Part shown: piece by piece, positions 32,432 to 43,150 of the stretch
Layout: each line of letters begins with the position of its first letter
Position numbering within the stretch: position 1 is the first letter of the stretch
From: Channallabes apus
Lineage: Eukaryota; Chordata; Actinopteri; Siluriformes; Clariidae
Direction: 5' to 3'
DNA: 64,000 bases
Assembly: GCA_030522415.1 (NCBI GenBank)
Contig: CM060107.1
Location: 7,153,347 to 7,217,346 of the forward strand
The notes under the pieces: model-generated
What the model saw: the letters and a program-made list of their open reading frames with translations, nothing else
Databases searched by the model: none
Told to the model about the DNA's origin: nothing
Translations under genes and position numbers: made by a program

Positions 32432-33644
32432 AGCTTTAGTACATGCATCTTATTCTGATTGATTGTTTAACAGTGTTATTCTCATCTCTATTGGTTACTT
32501 CCATTATCATCCATGCAGTGGACATATTCAATCCCCTTCAGCCACATACACCCACACACACAAACTCATAAGTAAAATCTGGGTGTTTTCTTTACACCTT
32601 AGCTGGAATGAATTCAAACCTGTATAGGTGGCTTTTCTTTATGTCTTTTTTTCTTTTAACATAGTTGAATTAACAAAGACCAAAATTCCAGAGATTTCAC
32701 ACGAACCACAGGCATCAATGAATAACTAGTTGTGGGTTTGGTCCTTCTCAGGCAAAAAAAAAAATACTTTTTGTCTTTGCCATTAAAAATTACAGTTCAT
32801 TTTCATTGTATATTTGTGTAAGCACATTATAATTTACATGACAACATATAGGTTGGCATCAAACATTTTAACACTGACATCCATACTGTATATGGTTCCA
32901 GTAAACACTGCATCTACTGTACAGTATATATTGATCAGCCACTACATTAACTCCACTGCCAGGTGAATTGAGTAACCCTGATTATTACTTATATACCAGT
33001 AAACTGTCACAAATACCCAAGACTTATTTATGTCTGTCTGGTCAGATTACACAGAAAAGCATAAACTGATGAAAAATGCCCTACAGCTCACCCTTTTCTG
33101 ATCTCAGAGTGCCTCCAATACATTAGTACTAGGAATTGTATGCATCGACCATAAGAACAATGTTGAATTACTGTAGTAAATAAAAACGTCTGCATATAAC
33201 ATTTTAACAGTCAAAAATTCCAAGAGTAATAACTTAAAACTAGTAAATGCAGAAATATCTGTTGACAGAGAAAAACTGGCCCATCTAGCCGAACAGCAGC
33301 AACTTATGTAATGAATGAAACAGGTTTTACTGTGACAGGATACAAAGTGCCTAAATACACAAATAAAAAATTGGTTGTTTATGTAACAATCTCAGCAGCA
33401 ACCTCAGTTCCCCTCTTATCTGTTCCAACAACACAGCATTTAGCATCAGCAGTAAACTCACGTCTTTAAAATAGAGTGAATAAAAAAAGTTAATTTTGGT
33501 TTCCGTTCATGTGTATTTATAAATTGTATTCTTTAAACTAATGCTGAACTCAACTATATTTTTTTCTTCTACAGAGTGCTAATTAAAGGCTCTGATGTAT
33601 TTTGTAAAACATAAATTTAATAAATGTAATAAATAAATCAAATC

Positions 33645-33726
<82 letters not shown>

Positions 33727-34590
33727 TTATTTCATATTGCTATTACTGTCAAGATCTTCTGAGCGAGATCTTCTCAGCTAGCACAAGGTGTTCTGTTTAG
33801 CAATACAGAGTTCCACGAAGGAGATCCTCAGGTTTAAATGCAATTTCTACAAAAAATATAATAATAATAATAATAAATAAATAAATAAATAAACTAATAA
33901 AAAAAAAATCTCTGCCCCTCTTCAGAACTTGTGTGCCCTCATGTTGACCTTTGTTTTTGCTATGTTAGTGAATGGAATGCATGAGAAGCAGTATGAGTCA
34001 GTGTGAAAATGTTTGGAATGAGGATAAGGTTCAGAGCATTTCAACACTTTTTTGAATCTAAGCCCATTACAAAATAAACTCCTCACAAAAGTACTTCTTC
34101 ATTTAAAAAGACAAAAATCATTCAATTGATTTATTTTTATTAATGTTATTATCAATTTAAACTTTAAAAAGAATGTTTGACTTGTCCACAAGACCAAGAT
34201 GTCTTAACATTCTTTTCATTTCTCAATAGTGAATTGTCTTTGTTGTGTTTGATCACATGATTAAATTGAAATTTAATTATATGATACTTGTACACACATT
34301 TTTTACTTAATCATTTTAGAACATTTTATTGTTCATTATTATTATACACTTTGACATATATTATTAGTGTTATTATTATTATAAATCTCTTAATGCTTTT
34401 TCAGAGTAAAGTATGTTGTGCATAATAAAATATTATAAACAATGTTAAGTAAAATAATGATAAGGTTTAATTAAATGCATCAAAATAAATAAAAGTTAAA
34501 ATGTATTAGTGAATAATTATAATACATTATTAATCTCCTGTTATTTATCCCTATAGTTCTTCGTGTTTTGTATTAATAACAGATAGAAAG

Positions 34591-34631
<41 letters not shown>

Positions 34632-34917
34632 TCACCATCCACCAGGTAGAAGTGAGCTCGCTTAGGTTGCTGCTGGTCCTATTCATGAATTTTGGCACCC
34701 GGCTGTCGAGGAGCTTGCTGAACCACTGGTCCTCGCGCGGTTCCATCACGCACCTCATGCACGCACACGCCTTGGTCTCGCTGCGGTGGAAATCATTCAA
34801 CCTGAAACTGAACTCGACGCGCACAAATAGCAAGAAGAAGCTCATCCATGCGGCCGCATAAACCACACGGACTTTCAGCTTCATCCTCCAGGGAATCCGA
34901 AATAAATTAAACATCAT
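26452..34917 (-). CDS. ST3GAL1/2-like alpha-2,3-sialyltransferase, six coding exons
   Basis: The exons are 34917-34636, 31752-31559, 29698-29519, 29405-29360, 28809-28690 and 26619-26452. They have GT/AG junctions and join in phase to 990 nt (329 aa plus stop), close to the 340-350 residues of human ST3GAL1/2. The product would be a Golgi type II membrane enzyme moving sialic acid from CMP-sialic acid to terminal galactose of O-glycan core 1 or glycolipids. Seen: a short cytosolic tail, one membrane segment, a CACMRC cysteine cluster, sialylmotif L (CRTCAVVGNSANLKG...), sialylmotif S (NPEFMRYVYENWLEKKGRYPSTG...HICDE), motif III (HYFD) and motif VS (HRGGVE). The Cys pair linking motifs L and S is present. 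N-glycosylation sequons include NRT, NLS and NDS. A partial paralogue follows at 44619-44786. No premature stop was found, so the gene is probably functional. Confidence 0.93.
27065..27300 (+). mobile_element. RTE-like LINE 3' end
   Basis: It reads SSQLRWFGHLV, then a frame change to LLRGQRGRPDR-like and LLELVDVAGEREVWSS, and ends in a GATGG repeat. This is a common LINE 3' terminus in fish. It sits in intron 5 of the sialyltransferase gene, antisense to it. Confidence 0.65.
27447..28253 (+). mobile_element. Internally deleted Tc1-like transposon
   Basis: The ends are inverted (CAGGTCCTTCTCAAAAAA at left, its complement at 28236-28253) and flanked by TA. The left 330 bp match the familiar fish Tc1 leader. 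The transposase begins MGKTADLTAVQKAIIDTLK (27776-27832), then jumps to the C-terminal half (MVWGAMSAAGVG...FQHNLAPAHSAK...NWPANSPDLNPIENLW) in another frame. The helix-turn-helix and the first catalytic region are gone. It lies in intron 5 of the sialyltransferase gene. Confidence 0.9.
28655..28682. repeat. (ATA)n microsatellite beside exon 5 donor
   Basis: A short ATA run lies 7 or so bases beyond the exon 5 donor, within the intron. Confidence 0.85.
28690..28809 (-). CDS. Sialyltransferase exon 5 (sialylmotif S)
   Basis: The exon is exactly 40 codons, VMITNPEFMRY to LHICDE, with acceptor TTAAG and donor GTGAAA. It holds the acceptor- and donor-binding motif S with GRYPSTG and the Cys that pairs with motif L. 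Confidence 0.93.
29360..29405 (-). CDS. Sialyltransferase exon 4 (46-base microexon)
   Basis: The acceptor TTCTTAG and donor GTAAGT bound 46 bases. Their first base completes the Arg codon left open by exon 3, and they then encode TYRSVKSTIKANKDK, ending in phase 0 for exon 5. The linker corresponds to FTYAPV...-type sequence in vertebrate ST3GAL2, as I recall it. Without this exon, exons 3 and 5 do not join in frame. Confidence 0.88.
29519..29698 (-). CDS. Sialyltransferase exon 3 (end of sialylmotif L)
   Basis: The acceptor is CACAG|GATGAATC; the split Arg codon (AG|G) restores frame with exon 2. It encodes MNHAPTKGYERDVGAKTTHR and HLVFLPFKVLDLQW, ending NIT plus CG, with donor GTGAGA. Confidence 0.92.
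29720..30961. other. Intron 2, nothing else recognised
   Basis: AT-rich intronic sequence with T-rich runs at 30130-30280. No coding signal is seen. Confidence 0.6.
30962..31215. repeat. Tandem duplication of a dispersed repeat (about 110 bp, two copies)
   Basis: The block 'ctgattaggtgccaggcta...cttacagctctagggtccc ttgctcgaacctgag' at 30969 recurs from about 31077. The second copy runs on into sequence like other fish dispersed repeats. It lies in intron 2 of the sialyltransferase gene. Confidence 0.75.
31559..31752 (-). CDS. Sialyltransferase exon 2 (sialylmotif L, first part)
   Basis: The acceptor is GGGACAG|AAACTCC and the donor CAG|GTAAGA. It encodes 64 residues plus two bases, starting KLQPSK. 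It contains CRTCAVVGNSANLKGS and DAHDFVF, the donor-nucleotide-binding motif. Confidence 0.93.
32316..32430. repeat. Transposon-end fragment followed by (TC)n
   Basis: 'ctatatactgatcagcaaca' and 'cattaacacaactgcctggt' match a fish transposon end remembered as 'actgatcagccataacatta'. A TC run follows at 32397-32428. Confidence 0.5.
32870..33060. repeat. Second copy of the 'actgatcagcc' transposon-end repeat
   Basis: This segment resembles 32316-32393 over about 80 bases ('ggttccagtaaacactgcatc', 'tattgatcagccactacatt') and continues further. Both copies lie in intron 1. Confidence 0.5.
33648..33722. repeat. (AT)n microsatellite
   Basis: An uninterrupted TA run of about 70 bp in intron 1. The rest of intron 1 (31753-34635) shows only AT-rich DNA and short AAT runs (33861-33900). 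Confidence 0.95.
34592..34630. repeat. (ATA)n microsatellite abutting exon 1 donor
   Basis: On the gene strand the donor GTGAGT is followed at once by TTATTATTA repeats, so the microsatellite starts at intron position 6. Confidence 0.92.
34636..34917 (-). CDS. Sialyltransferase exon 1 (start, membrane anchor, stem)
   Basis: It encodes up to 94 residues. Candidate starts are Met1/Met2 (34917, 34914) or Met12 (MKLKV), all in frame before the hydrophobic segment VVYAAAWMSFFLLFV. The stem carries CACMRC and ends at WWM. The donor is ATG|GTGAGT, directly followed by an ATT microsatellite. Confidence 0.9.
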
Positions 34918-35399
34918 TAATAAATACTAATTATTATTATTATTATTAATTTCTACCCTGAATAAACTGTACCACAGGGCATTGTGCAATTTGAATGGAA
35001 TGCGTTTACACTCTGGATCCAGTCACATCTGAATCCATTATCTTTCTGCTGTCATGGCTTACCACGCCCCAATCAGGTTTCAGCACCAATCAGATTCAAG
35101 CAAAAGAGGACGAGAAAGTCGTGAGAGCACAGTGGAGAAGATGTGATAAGAGGACATGATGAGGGCATGATGAGAGGGGAGGACGTCTGATGTCACGGCT
35201 GAGGGCGCATCCGATCTATTGTGCAACAGACCATACAGCTGTCTGTCTGCATTCCCCCAACTGAAAGGCAAGGCAACCCGTGTTTTAAAAAGCATACGTT
35301 CACACACATTTGCATTATATTTCATTATAAGGTGACCTGGACTCACATTATCTCATGCAAATACGCGTGCGCTCTCGGAGATTCCCGGCTTGTGCATGG
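34918..35399. other. Upstream region of the sialyltransferase gene
   Basis: This should contain the promoter and any 5' untranslated exon of the minus-strand gene. I see no convincing TATA box or CpG-rich block, and no coding sequence. Confidence 0.4.
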
Positions 35400-35450
35400 A
35401 CAGAACCCTTTACTTGGCAGACGATCTTATCCAGAGCGCCTTACAAAAGT
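35400..35450 (-). mobile_element. SINE tail fragment
   Basis: 'cttggcagacgatcttatcc' then 'agagcgcctta' is the complement of the tail 'taagtcgctctggataagat' of the SINE at 20752. Confidence 0.5.
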
Positions 35451-35650
35451 GCTTTGACGTTTCCACCACCGGATAGATCCTCACACTGGGTTACCAGGTT
35501 ACTAATATTAAATCCTCCGGAGACCCGGCTCTACTTTTGTGTACACTGCAATTTTTACTCACTGTTTCTCTTTATTCATGGCTGATTATTTTTCATTTAT
35601 ATAGAGTAGGAAGACGCTTGGCAAGCAAATTATACCTATCGGTCCTGACG

Positions 35651-35762
<112 letters not shown>

Positions 35763-35799
35763 ATGAAGTCTAGAGACATGTCTATATATCATATGAGTA

Positions 35800-36455
35800 C
35801 ATTCGGGTGGACCCCTGCGAAGTCGCAGTTCAGAGTTTGCGGATTTTTTCCTGAGAACCTAACTAACAATTGCTCGCATATGAATATATAATAATTAAAC
35901 CGCAAACGTCCTCCGCAATTATTATGGCATTTTTCGTATGCTCTTTAATTTTTTTATACTATTTTTACGCTAAACTATTAAGAACAATATAATTTAGCAC
36001 TTTTGTAACATAAATATTCTGCTACATTTCCATATAAAATATAATACTTTGTACTTATTTTAGGACAGTGTAGAGATCACAAAGCAACCGTAGAGGGAAA
36101 AAAGCGGCTTGGGACGGTGAATTATTACTGTGTTTACTCTACAGTACTTATACCAAAGAAAACGTGCCTGCGTGAATTACAATACATATAGGGGTAACAT
36201 CGGCATTTTACATTCTAGCAATGCGAGAGACACAGCAGTGCAGTACTGTACAGTATAGATAGTTGTTTTATTTTAAGGGTAATGTATTTAAGCTTAGTTT
36301 GAAATTAAATTAAAATGTCTTGGGGGCATATTTGGGATTTAAATTATAAAAGTAGATTTTTAGGCATTTTTGAATAAATGTCAAATTTGCGCTTTTTCAC
36401 AATTCGCGGTGCTTTAAGAACATAACTCCCCCTCTTCGTGGGTCGACTGTATATG
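35800..36455. mobile_element. Tigger/pogo-like MITE, possible
   Basis: The left end reads 'gggtggacccctgcgaagtc gcagttcagagtttgcgg'. The right end, reversed, reads 'acagtcgacccacgaagagg' and then 'gcaccgcgaattgtg'. The 'GTCGACCC..CG..TCGCGG' pattern is typical of Tigger-type ends. No transposase lies inside. Confidence 0.4.
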
Positions 36456-36553
36456 TATATACAGTACACACGGGGTGGGTGAAAATAACTAGTAATAATA
36501 AAGCCAATATTTCGTACATGTACTTTATTATATATGAAAATTAAAGCAAATCT

Positions 36554-36775
36554 TTAAATATCCATGTAGGCATTGGTGGCATCAACCAGTTTCCTCAAAG
36601 GGATGGTGATGGAATGCAGTATTATTCCATCAGTATACAGTATTATGAAGGAAATCGTTTGGGATATTGCTGAGAATTTCCCGAATCCACACCCCCAAGC
36701 CCTCCAGCGTGCGAGGCTTCGTCCTGTACACCTCCTCATTTGTGTAGCCCCACAGGGGGGGAAAAAAAGCGTGAA
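36554..36775 (-). pseudogene. Transposase C-terminal fragment
   Basis: On minus, about 70 residues read LWGYTNEEVYRTKPRTLEGL, then IREILSNIPNDFLHNTV, and after a frame change end LRKLVDATNAYMDI. This resembles the end of mariner-type transposases (a 'FFLWGYLK..VY' block). Only the tail survives. Confidence 0.5.
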
Positions 36776-37202
36776 GAGATCTGGACCTCATTGAGGTCAT
36801 TCATGTGGTCCGAGAATTATATATTAGAGGTTATATCTGGACAGTCTAATAACGACGAGAATGTCCAAATATATCCTCTTTGAATTCCAGATTAATTTCT
36901 CACAGTACCGTGTGCTTTTCATTCTTTTTTTTCTAACTACTTCAATGATTTAAACCACAACTACACAATAGGTATTGTCAAGTAGCAAACTACCACAAAA
37001 TGTCAGAGGTTTACGCCTTAGGCAAATCCATTTAAACTCAATGTTTTACAAAGTCCTGACATTTAACCCTAGAAAGCACTCCCTGTCTTAGGGCAGCTTT
37101 ATTTTAAGAATGTGAACTAGTCTCTTTTAAGAAAGAGAAATGTCAGAATAATGAAAAGAAAGATTTATTTCAGCACTTATTTCCCAGTGGGTCAGAGCTT
37201 AG

Positions 37203-37292
37203 CACACACACACACACACACACACAGACACACACACACATATGTATATATATACACACTTTTGAACGGTAGTATATATATATATATATATA
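37203..37292. repeat. (AC)n and (AT)n microsatellites
   Basis: An AC run with one interruption at 37203-37240 is followed by AT runs to 37292. Confidence 0.9.
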
Positions 37293-37699
37293 CCTCTGTG
37301 CCTATAAAAAACAACTAACTGTTGTTTTTGTTGTTGTTACGTAATTACCTAATTCCATATGTGTAATTTTATAGTTTTGAAATCCACAGTATTGTTGTAG
37401 AATGTAGACAATAAATCACTAAACAAAAACCAGAGGTGGAAAGTAATGATTACATTTACTCGCATTACTGTAATTGAGTAGATTTTTTGTGTACTTCTAC
37501 TTTTTAAAGTAGTTTTTAAAATCTGTAATTTTACTTTTACGTAAGTATGTTTTGTTTAACGTATTGTACTTCACTACATTTGAAATCATATTCGCTACTG
37601 AGTAAAAAATAAATGAATGAAAATGAAAAATAATACAAATAATACAACGGGGAAGGAAAAAAATTGCACCTCGGAAACCACTGCACTGATTGATTGATG

Positions 37700-37863
37700 G
37701 GCATGGAGAACAAACGCGCAAAATTCACAAGAACGATGGAGACAAAACAGATGTAAGTGATGCAGACACAGCTGAAAGTGAAATGCCACCAAATTCTTAT
37801 GAAGCAAACCCCTGGTCATATTTAAGAGACCACTTTGATTTCAAGCACAACAAAGGGAACAGA
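37700..37863 (+). pseudogene. hAT transposase N-terminus with BED-type finger, truncated
   Basis: The frame includes NPWSYLRDHFDFKHNKGNRF and then IMQVC. It resembles the first half of a BED zinc finger (PW.YL..FF.F....) found at the N-terminus of hAT transposases. The L2 insertion at 37866 cuts it right after the first Cys. Confidence 0.55.
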
Positions 37864-37865
37864 TT

Positions 37866-40421
37866 TATTATGCAAGTGTGTTCCATCCTCCATCCCACCC
37901 CCACTGTTAAATTCATTCAAATCATCAGCCTGTATATTTGATCCTATACCGACACATTTTCTTAAACAGATAGTACCAGTAATAACAGAACCGCTGTTGA
38001 GAAAAATTAATTCCTCACTCAGCATTAGTTATGTTCCAAAATCTTTTAAATTAGCAGTTATTAAACCAATAATTAAGAAACCTGACCTCGACCCCTGTCA
38101 GCTGTCCAATTACAGGCCAATATCAAACCTCCCCTTTATCTCTAAGATTCTGGAAAAGATAGTAGCGGAGCAGCTATGCTCATATCTACATAGAAATGGC
38201 ATACATGAACTGTATCAGTCAGGATTTAGGCCTCATCACAGCACAGAAACAGCACTCGTTAAATGACCTCCTATTGGCCTCTGATCAGGGTTGTGTAACT
38301 ATGCTTGTATTACTCGACCTCAGTGCAGCTTTTGACACTATTGATCATGCTATTCTTCTTCACAGATTAGAAAATGTAGTAGGAACTAAGGGTACAGCCC
38401 TCTCCTGGCTCAGATCCTATTTGACCGATCGTTATCAGTATGTAGACTTAAATGGTGATTATTCTGCATGTTCTCTAGTGGAGTTTGGCGTTCCGCAGGG
38501 TTCAGTTTTAGGCCCACTGCTTTTCTCCCTTTACATGCTTCCTCTGGGCAACATAATCCATAAGCATGGTATTCGTTTTCATTGTTATGCTGACGACACA
38601 CAGCTGTACGTCTCAACAAAACATGATGAGAAAAACCAGCTTACTAATGTTGAGCAATGTGTGCAGGACATAAGAAATTGGATGCTAATTAACTTCCTTC
38701 TCCTTAATCCGGATAAGACAGAAGTTCTAGTCATAGGACCGCATACAGCTAGAAGTAAAATCTTAGATCACACCGTAACTTTAGATGGCCTTTCTGTTCC
38801 ATCAAGTGCTACAGTAAAAGACCTCGGCGTGATTATAGATTCCAGCCTTTCATTTGAAGCTCATGTAGATAATATCACCAGGATAGCATTCTTTCACCTC
38901 AGAAATGCCAAGATAAGAAATATATTTCAGAAAAACTAGATCATCCTTTTATCACTTCTAGGTTGGACTATTGTAATGCCTTACTGTCTGGTTGTTCTGT
39001 TAGGTGCATAAACAAGCATCAGCTAGTCCAGAATGCAGCAGCGAGAGTCCTCACTAGAACCAGAAGATATGAGCACATCACCCCTATCCTATCTCCAGTA
39101 CATTGGCTCCCTGTGAAATTTCGCATTGATTTTAAAATACTACTCTTGACATATAAAGCATTAAATGGTCTCGCGCCGCAGTATCTGAGCGAACTGCTAT
39201 TGTCTTACGATCCGCCACGTCTACTTCTGTCAAAGGATGCAGGCTGCTTGTCAGTACCGCGTATTATGAAAAATACAGCTGGGGGCAGAGCTTTTTCTTA
39301 CAAAGCCCCAAAATTATGGAATAGTCTTTCAAATAGTGTTCGGGACTCAGACACATTCTCAGTGTTTAAGTCTAGGCTAAAAACCTATTTATTTAGCCAA
39401 GCATTTTTATAAATAGATTTGCCTTAGGTAAAGGAGCAGATCTGGGGGACTCATGGACGTAGAGTATTATGGTGAACTGGTATGTTTAGATGCTGTCTTC
39501 CTCACTCTCATTTGATCACTCAGGTTTGTTGACTGTGAGGTGATTGTTTGCTTTACATCTCAGGGAGCCCTCATGTTTGTGTTTCCTTCTGGCTCTCCCT
39601 TTTAGTTATGCTGTCATTGTTAGGCCTGCCGGAGTCCCTGCTTGCACTCTACAGTAAATATACATTCACATTATACATTGTGACTGTGACCATACCTAAT
39701 TGCCATCTCTCCTCTTCTTCCTTTCTCCCCCTCTTTCTCTTTCCTCTCTCCCCGTCTCCCCCTTTCACTCGTTCTCTCTCTCTGTTGAGCTACACATGTC
39801 ATTCCTGAGCTGCCAGTGATCCAGACTCCCTCTGCCCTCTGGACCTGTCTGATCCATCCTGGTGCCCCGTTTCTGGTTGGAGGTCTCCTCGCATGGAGGT
39901 CTCGTCGTGTGTCTCTTTGGGATGCGTCTGGTGTCTGGGGATGATTCTCTCTACTTAGAAGATGGTTCTGGCCTCGACTGGTGTTGTAAGCTGTTTCTCT
40001 AAGGACTTGACAATTCGATAGTTCAGGGCTGCAACTTTCTACAAGTCTACCTGAGTCTCCAATAACTACTGGACTCCATTTTAACATCAATTAACATCAA
40101 CTATTATAGCTGAACCTAACACTTAACACTGTATAAATGCAGATCATTTCCTGCTATCTGTTTCACCCAGATGAGGATGGGTTCCCTGTTGAGTCTGGTT
40201 CCTCTCAAGGTTTCTTCCTATTACCATCTCAGGGAGTTTTTCCTTGTAACTGTCACCCTCGGGCTTGCTCACCACTGAATATCTGAACATTTTTGATTCA
40301 TACACATTCACATTCCATACAAACTTAAATAATTCTTTTGATTGTGTAAAGCTGTTTTGAGACAATGTCAATTGTTAAAAGCGCTATACAAATAAAACTG
40401 AATTGAATTGAATTGAATAAA
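37866..40421 (+). mobile_element. L2-type LINE, 5'-truncated
   Basis: The reverse transcriptase runs across three frames (37835-38266, 38196-38939, 38963-39412). It shows LSNYRPISNLPFISKILEK, LLDLSAAFDTIDHAIL, GVPQGSVLGPLLFSLYM and YADDTQLYV. The C-terminal region (MDYCNALLSG, RVLTRTRRYEHITPIL, HWLPVKFRIDFK) is well kept. The apurinic endonuclease is absent because of 5' truncation. The 3' end has 'aaagcgctatacaaataaaa' and ATTGA repeats, as in the fragment at 3390-3757. Two frameshifts make it inactive. Confidence 0.9.
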
Positions 40422-40589
40422 AAAAAAAGAAATGAGTAACTTTTACTCTGAGTAAATTTTTAATGAACTACTTTTTACTTTTACTTGAGTAGATTTTTAT
40501 AAGGGTAACTTTACTTGTACTTCAGTAAAATTTCACTAACGTAACAGTACTTTTTACAGTTTTACAGTGACTATTTCTGTGCAATGTTG

Positions 40590-43150
40590 CAAAAACACGG
40601 AGATGATTAGTCCTATGTGTTAACCTGGTTGAAAGACCGTATTGCCTGTGGGAAGAAGCTCCTCCTCAGTCTCTCTGTGTTGGCCTTCAGGGAGCGGAAG
40701 CGCTGTCCTGATCGCAACAGACAGAAAAGTCAATTTTTGGGATGGCTGAGGTCCTTCACGATCTTCCTGGCCTTGGTCCAGCACCGCTTGCTGTAGATCA
40801 GGAGTGCAGGTCAGGGTGCTCAGTGCAGATGGTGCACTCAGCCGAACGCACAACCCTCTGTAGAGCTCGTCTGTCCTGCATGGTGCTGTTCCCGAACCAG
40901 GTTAAGATGTTTCCCGTCAGGATGCTCTCTATGGTGCAGGAGTAAAAGTTCCTTAGCACCTTGGAGGGCAGTCTAAAGTCTCTCAAGCGCCTGAGGTGGT
41001 AGAGACGCTGCTGGGCCTTTTTCACCACGGTATTGATGTGACAGGACCATGTTTCAGGAGATTGTTCCTCTGGCACCAGTTCTCCAGATTTCCAACCTCC
41101 TCCAGGTAGGCTGTCTCATCGTTGTCAGAGATCAGGCCCACCACGACAGTGTCGTCAGCAAACTTAGTGGTGGAGTTCGTAGTGGCTGTGCAGTCATAGG
41201 TGTACAGTGAGTACAGCAAGGGGCTCAGAACACAACCCTGGGGGGCTCCAGTGCTGAGAGTGAGAGAGGCTGAGACATGTCCGCCCATCCGTACTGCCTG
41301 TGGTCTGCCAGTTAGGAAGTTGGAGATCCACTGACACATAGATGAGCTGAGACCCAGGTGCTCCAGCTTGGTGGTGAGTGTGGAGGGAATTATGGTATTA
41401 AATACAGAGCTGTAGTCGATGAAGAGCATTTTAACATGATTCCCTTTAATAGTGTCCAGGTGAGTGAGCGATGTGTGGAGGAGATGAGAGATTGCATCGT
41501 CCATGGAACGGTTCGGGCGGTATGCGAACTGTAGTGGGTTGAGTGTATCCGGTAGTGAAGAAATTATGTCTCTGACCAGGCGCTCAAAGCACTTCATCAC
41601 TACTGAGGTGAGGGCTACATGGTGATAATCGTTGAGGGAAGCAGGATGAGGTTTCTTTGGGACAGGAGCAATGATGGACTCTTTGAAGCATGTGGGGATC
41701 ACCGACTGAGATAAAGAGAGGTTGAATATCTCAGTGAAAACAGGTGCTAGCTGGTCTGCGCAGGCTCTGAGGATACGAGCTGAGATGCCGTCCTGCTGCT
41801 TTCTTGGTGTACTCTCTTGAAGGCTCTCCTCACGTCATTCTCGGTGATGATGAACGAGTTTCCAGTGATGGCAATGTCTTCCTGTCTGCAGCCGTTAGCA
41901 TTAGCATCGCTAGCATCTTTAGCTACAGCCTCGAAGCAAGCATAGAAAGTGTTCAGCTCGTCTGCCAGAGTCGCGTCCGTGTTCGTCATGCCGGTTGTTG
42001 GTGTTTTATAGTCCGTTATTTTTCTTAGTCCCTGCCACAGGCTCCTAGAGTCACTCCCATAGTGCTGCTTCGCCTCTTTCACCACCTTCTGGACGTTGTA
42101 TGACGCAGCTTTGTATGGTTCCATGTCCCACGACGCAAGTCCCGCGTTGTACGCAGCGGTGCAAGATCTCAGAGAGTTACAGATGGTTTTATCCACCCAC
42201 GGCTTCTGGTTGGGAAACATTCTGATAGTCTTTTTCTCCACGGTATCATCTGCTAGTTTCCCAATGAATCCCACAACCACTTCCGTAAACACGCTGACAT
42301 CATCATCGGAGCTGTTTATGAACATGTCCCAGTCTGCGTCATCGAGTGTGTCCTGTAACGCAGCCACCAATTTTTCCGTCCAGCGCATGACCTCCCTCTG
42401 AACCAGAACTTCCTGTTTCAGCCTTTGTTTGTATTTTGGCATGAGGAAGATGGCGGCGTGGTCGGATTTACCAAACAGTGGACGAGATTTTGCTTTGTAG
42501 CCATCTTTGATTGTCATGTAACAGTGGTCCAGTGTCCTTTCTCCCCTGGTGGGGCAGGTGATATGCTGATAAAAGTTTGGTGCTGCGCGTTTGAGGTTGG
42601 CACTATTAAAGTCCCCCGCCACAATAAGCGCAGCGTCCCGGTGTTGTGTTTGGTGCTGTGTGAGTGCCTCACAATGCTCGCGCTGTTGCACCAGCTGCTG
42701 TTCACCATCAAACACACACCGCCTCCCCTTGACTTCCCTGAGTCCCGCGTCCTGTCCATGCGAAGAACTCGGTCAGCTGGATGGCGTCGTCTGGCACTGC
42801 TGGGTTCAGCCATGTCTCGGTGAAGCAGATGAAATTGCAGTCCCGAATGTCTCTCTGGAACTTTATCCTGGCCCTGAGGTCATCGAGTTTGTTCCCCAGT
42901 GACTGGACATTGGCGAGCAGGATGATAGGCAGAGGTGTCCGGTGTGCACGAGCTCTCAGCCTGTTCCGGCTCGTTCTCCTTGGGGCCGCCGCTTCGCGTA
43001 GCGTCCTTTGTTCTCCCTCAGGATTTCACTCGGCCAGCTTGGATCCGGAGTTAAAAACATTGAATTGTGAGTACATTGTATACCAATAGAAACAAGAGTG
43101 TCTCTATCATACTTAATGTACTCAATGGTGGTGATTTTGCCGGTTTAAAA
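40590..43150 (-). mobile_element. CR1/L2-group LINE copy A, broken
   Basis: This is the same family as the LINE at 52423-60690. On minus it starts near 43150 (5' end slightly truncated) and ends about 40590. Endonuclease pieces include AGDFNSANLKRAAPNF and KSDHAAIFLMPK. RT pieces include [44 protein letters not shown] and [11 protein letters not shown]. Relative to copy B it lacks about 45 codons in the endonuclease (near 42690) and about 60 after NNLL (near 41055), and has several frameshifts. Its 3' end lies about 35 bp from the hAT end at 40555. Confidence 0.9.

Larger units (their letters stand above)
37431..40555 (+). mobile_element. hAT-like element split by an L2 insertion
   Basis: The left end (CAGAGGTGGAAAGTAATG with 'tactttt' repeats, 37433-37600) and the right end (40430-40555, 'acttttacttgagtagattt') form the imperfect inverted ends of a common fish hAT family. 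The start of a transposase frame lies inside the left part. The L2 LINE at 37866-40421 occupies the interior, and the rest of the transposase is missing. Confidence 0.65.
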
